64,000 bases of DNA from Agromyces protaetiae (GTDB lineage: Bacteria; Actinomycetota; Actinomycetes; Actinomycetales; Microbacteriaceae): the NCBI RefSeq assembly GCF_030866785.1, contig NZ_CP133018.1, forward strand, positions 496,001-560,000, given 5' to 3'. The notes below the pieces were generated by a model. It was given only the letters and a program-made list of their open reading frames with translations, did no database searches and had not been told where the DNA came from. Both the position numbers and the translations under genes were made by a program. Within the stretch, counting starts at the first letter, position 1. Every line of letters starts with the position of its first letter. Of this stretch, positions 61,372 through 64,000 are shown piece after piece.

Positions 61372-62730
61372 ATGGTGGGTGGGTACGCCGGTGCGCTGAC
61401 TGCACCCTCGGTCGTCCGACTGGTTCTCGGTCGAGATGGTCAGGCGTACATCCGTCGCGCCCACGTCGCGCTCATCTTCGTCGCATTCGCCACGATCGCG
61501 ATGAAACTGACCGACGCAGGAGCATCCGGATGGAGCGCCGCCGGCCAACTCAACTTCTGGGCGTTGCCAGCCGTCGCCGTCGCGGCGGTGGCCGGCGCGA
61601 CGCTCGTCGTGGTCTCCGGCTCGCCCACGAGCCTCGCCGTCCTCGGGGAGCTCGGCTTCCCCGAGATCAGCGCCCGCCGACGCGCTCGGGCGAACGGTCT
61701 CGTCTGGGCGGGCATCGGCCTGCTCATGGTGCACTTCACCGCGCCCGCGTTCGCCGTGGTCCCCGGTGGTCCGGTGGTCGTCGGTCTCGTGTTCGCGCTG
61801 GGGCTCGGCCTTGGAACGATGCGGCTGCACCTCGCGGCCCTCGAGCACGAGGCGTACCGCAGCTTCAACCTCGTGGCGATGCTGCTCGCCGCGGGCAGCA
61901 TCGCGAGCATGAGCATCACGCCGACGGGTGACTGGTGGGCGCACAACTTCAGCACGCTCGGCACCTCAGACGACTTCGCGGCCATGTGCTTCAATCTCGC
62001 CGTCACCATGTCGGGGCTCGGCATGGCGCTGCTCGGGCCAGCCCTGAGCGCGTCCCTTCGGTCGGAGCGGTTCGGGCTGCGACGAGGCGGTCTCACCGCG
62101 ATCCGGGTGCTCATCGCGTTCATCGGCGCCAGTCTCATGGGCGTCGGCATCGTGCCGATCGATGGCGCCACCGATCTGCACAACCTCTTCGCGTGCGGGG
62201 CGGCGGCCGGCTTCGCGGTGCTGGCGCTCGGCGTGCAGGTGTGGGCGCGGCGGATGCCACGCTCGCTCGTGCTCTTCTCGTACGGCGCGCTCGCCGTGGA
62301 GGTCGCGGCGATGGTCGCCTACGACGGGCTCAAGATCTTCAACCTCACCGTGTTCGAGATCGTGGCCTTCACGCTGGTGTTCGCGTGGCTCATCGCGCTC
62401 GTCGCCATCACCGCCACGGCTCCGCGTGTGTCGGAGGGCGCCACCGAACCCGATGCCACCGCGATCGCGGCGCCGGTGTCGACTCTGGCCGGGCCCGCGC
62501 GTCACGTGCCGGTGCGTGCTCGCGCCCGCTACGTCGGGATGCGCTCGGCTCCGACCCGTGCGGCCGTTCCCGCCAGTCGTGGCCCCGGAACGCGGCAGCC
62601 CGCGTCCGCGCGTCGGCGCTCGGCGCTGACCGCGTTCCCCGACAAGCCACCCGACGGGTGCACGCATCCCTCGCCCCGCGGCGCCGGGTCGAGCCCGATC
62701 GATCGAGCACAGCGTACGGTCGTATGGTGA
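61372..62730 (+). CDS. DUF998-family membrane protein
   Basis: 452 residues. About ten helices span 25-360 (for example HVALIFVAFATIAMKLTDAG and AIRVLIAFIGASLMGVGIVP); GDWWAHNFSTLGTSDD and PIDGATDLHNLFACGAA are the conserved DUF998 loops. The last 90 residues are a cytoplasmic Arg/Pro/Ala-rich tail. Function is not known. The stop overlaps the next ATG region by 7 bp. Confidence 0.85.
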   Translation: MVGGYAGALTAPSVVRLVLGRDGQAYIRRAHVALIFVAFATIAMKLTDAGASGWSAAGQLNFWALPAVAVAAVAGATLVVVSGSPTSLAVLGELGFPEISARRRARANGLVWAGIGLLMVHFTAPAFAVVPGGPVVVGLVFALGLGLGTMRLHLAALEHEAYRSFNLVAMLLAAGSIASMSITPTGDWWAHNFSTLGTSDDFAAMCFNLAVTMSGLGMALLGPALSASLRSERFGLRRGGLTAIRVLIAFIGASLMGVGIVPIDGATDLHNLFACGAAAGFAVLALGVQVWARRMPRSLVLFSYGALAVEVAAMVAYDGLKIFNLTVFEIVAFTLVFAWLIALVAITATAPRVSEGATEPDATAIAAPVSTLAGPARHVPVRARARYVGMRSAPTRAAVPASRGPGTRQPASARRRSALTAFPDKPPDGCTHPSPRGAGSSPIDRAQRTVVW

Positions 62731-63026
62731 CCGAGCGCGCATTCGAGATCATCCGGAACTCCGACCGTGACCGCTACGAGGTCCGAGACGGTGAGCGACT
62801 CCTCGGCTTCGCGATGTTCCGGCAGGAGCCCGGCCGTGTGGTGTTCACACACACCGTCGTGAAGCCTCAGTTCGAGGGGCAGGGCATCGGCAGTGCGCTT
62901 GCCCGACACGTCATCGAGGCCACCATCGCCGAGGGGAACGCCGTCGTGCCGGAGTGCCCGTTCATCGCCGCATACCTCGAGGAACACCCCGAGTACGCCG
63001 GTTCGGTCGTGGCCCCCGCACGCTGA
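62724..63026 (+). CDS. Small GNAT-like N-acetyltransferase (YidJ/NATD1 type)
   Basis: 100 residues. YEVRDGERLLGFAMFRQEPG, FTHTVVKPQFEGQGIGSALA and the end PECPFIAAYLEEHPEY match the minimal GNAT domain of PF14542. The VKPQFEGQGIGS segment is the acetyl-CoA pyrophosphate loop. It overlaps the DUF998 gene end. Substrate unknown. Confidence 0.88.
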   Translation: MVTERAFEIIRNSDRDRYEVRDGERLLGFAMFRQEPGRVVFTHTVVKPQFEGQGIGSALARHVIEATIAEGNAVVPECPFIAAYLEEHPEYAGSVVAPAR

Positions 63027-63309
63027 TCCCGGACCGCGTCGGGCGCCAGCTCTGGCGTCGAAGCAGGCCCTGCTTCGGGCGACATTGCGCATGAGGCATC
63101 CTCGCGTTACGATGCGTTCAAGCCCGAGCCGGCCCCGAGTCGGCAGCCGACCCTCGCCGCGTGAACCGTGACACGCTGCACGCTCCGCTCCGAGGTGGCT
63201 CGCCGAGCTCAGTTCGGGTCGCTCGGCGGGGGAGGCCTCCATCGGAGGCCGCGGCGGGGCGGGAGGTAGGGTTCCCGCCCCACCGTCAGCGCGGGGGCAG
63301 GCGATGCCG

Positions 63310-63762
63310 TCAGCCCGCGTGCCCGCCATTGACCGAGACGCGCAGGCGGTCGCAGAGCTCGGCGAGGTGCGCGAGCTCATCGGTGTCGAGCGCCGAGCCC
63401 ACGTGGCGCGTGATCGCTTCCATATGCGCGATCGCCACCTCGCGGAACAGCTGAAAGCCCTCGGGCGTGATCGCGACGATGGTCCCGCGGCCGTCGAGCG
63501 GGTCGTCGGACTTCGTGAGCAGTCCGCGTGCGGTGAGCCGGTCGACCAGGCGGCTCACGCTCGGCTGCGTGAGCAGGACGTGGCGGTTGAGGTCTTTCAG
63601 GCGAAGCCGCCGGTCGGGCGCGCGGGTGATGTTGAAGAGCACGTCGTACTCGTTCAGCGAGATGACGTCGGATGGGAACTCGGCGGCGAGGGCTCGCATG
63701 ACGGCGACCTGCGCCCGGAAGAGCGACTCCCATGCCGCGACCGTCCGAGTGCGATCTGCCAT
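63310..63762 (-). CDS. MarR-family transcriptional regulator
   Basis: 150 residues from an ATG with GGAGA 6 bp upstream. The winged helix spans about 35-105: LNEYDVLFNITRAPDRRLRL, LTQPSVSRLVDRLTARGLL and the wing DPLDGRGTIVAITPEG. Members respond to phenolics, drugs or oxidants. Its target may lie in the adjoining region beyond the window. The long upstream frame is not coding. Confidence 0.9.
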   Translation of the reverse strand: MADRTRTVAAWESLFRAQVAVMRALAAEFPSDVISLNEYDVLFNITRAPDRRLRLKDLNRHVLLTQPSVSRLVDRLTARGLLTKSDDPLDGRGTIVAITPEGFQLFREVAIAHMEAITRHVGSALDTDELAHLAELCDRLRVSVNGGHAG

Positions 63763-63906
63763 GAGGATCTCCATTCGTGTTCCGCGAGTGCTGTGCGTAA
63801 CAGAATACGGAAATCGGGCACGGCAGATGACCATCGGTGGTCGGATTGTGTGAACTCGCGGAATGCGCCCACCCGGACCGTGGTCGTGGGGGTGGTGCCA
63901 GAAATG

Positions 63907-63948
63907 AGTGAGGGCCGGTCGTAGAGGCTGACGACCGACCCTCACTCT
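63907..63948. terminator. Hairpin at the window edge
   Basis: GAGTGAGGGCCGGTCGT and its complement (one mismatch) form a 17-bp stem with an 8-base loop. It probably ends a gene that lies beyond the right edge on the minus strand. Confidence 0.55.
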
Positions 63949-64000
63949 GCACCAAGAGTGTCCTGCAATCACATTCCACACCGGCCGCCACAGCAAACGA

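Overview
The window looks like chromosomal DNA of a high-GC actinobacterium. GTG starts, 4-bp stop/start overlaps, several likely leaderless genes, a Ku/LigD end-joining pair, an LPETG wall protein and a DUF7882-type small protein together fit Microbacteriaceae (Agromyces/Microbacterium-like). This is inferred from gene content; no rRNA or marker gene is present to confirm it.

Layout. 0-5.2 kb: the end of a sugar-acid operon (binding protein, two permeases, mandelate-racemase-type dehydratase, aldo/keto reductase, Gfo/Idh oxidoreductase). 5.3-9.2 kb: small orphan genes, a frameshifted antitoxin relic, an LPETG protein and a HisD/HpsN-like dehydrogenase with a lost metal ligand. 9.3-15.7 kb: regulation and envelope (ECF42-type sigma factor with a DGPF protein, ABC-2 exporter, OmpR-type two-component system, PepSY protein). 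15.9-25.0 kb: a ROK repressor and an amino-sugar-type operon (binding protein, ATPase, fused permease, creatininase-family hydrolase, argininosuccinate-lyase-family enzyme, ROK kinase, NagB). 25.0-35 kb: HigBA, a LysR/EamA pair, two CNNM/CBS proteins, an MFS exporter, a 3-oxoacid CoA-transferase with a divergent IclR, and two related repeat loci. 35-42.5 kb: Ku, LigD, topoisomerase IB, stress-type small genes and tRNA-Arg(ACG).

42.6-61.2 kb is the most unusual part: a polysaccharide or amino-sugar utilisation locus. It encodes a 1474-residue secreted heparinase-II/III-type lyase, an ABC importer without its own ATPase, a MurQ-type etherase, a BadF-type sugar kinase, a DegT aminotransferase, two amidohydrolase-like proteins, two NAD-binding epimerase-like proteins, two DapA-family aldolases, a Gfo/Idh oxidoreductase and an unfamiliar winged-helix regulator. 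Five intergenic regions in this locus carry a palindrome CGG-N6-CCG, so the scattered units probably form one regulon. I do not know a characterised pathway with this enzyme set.

61.3-64 kb: a DUF998 membrane protein, a small acetyltransferase and a MarR regulator.
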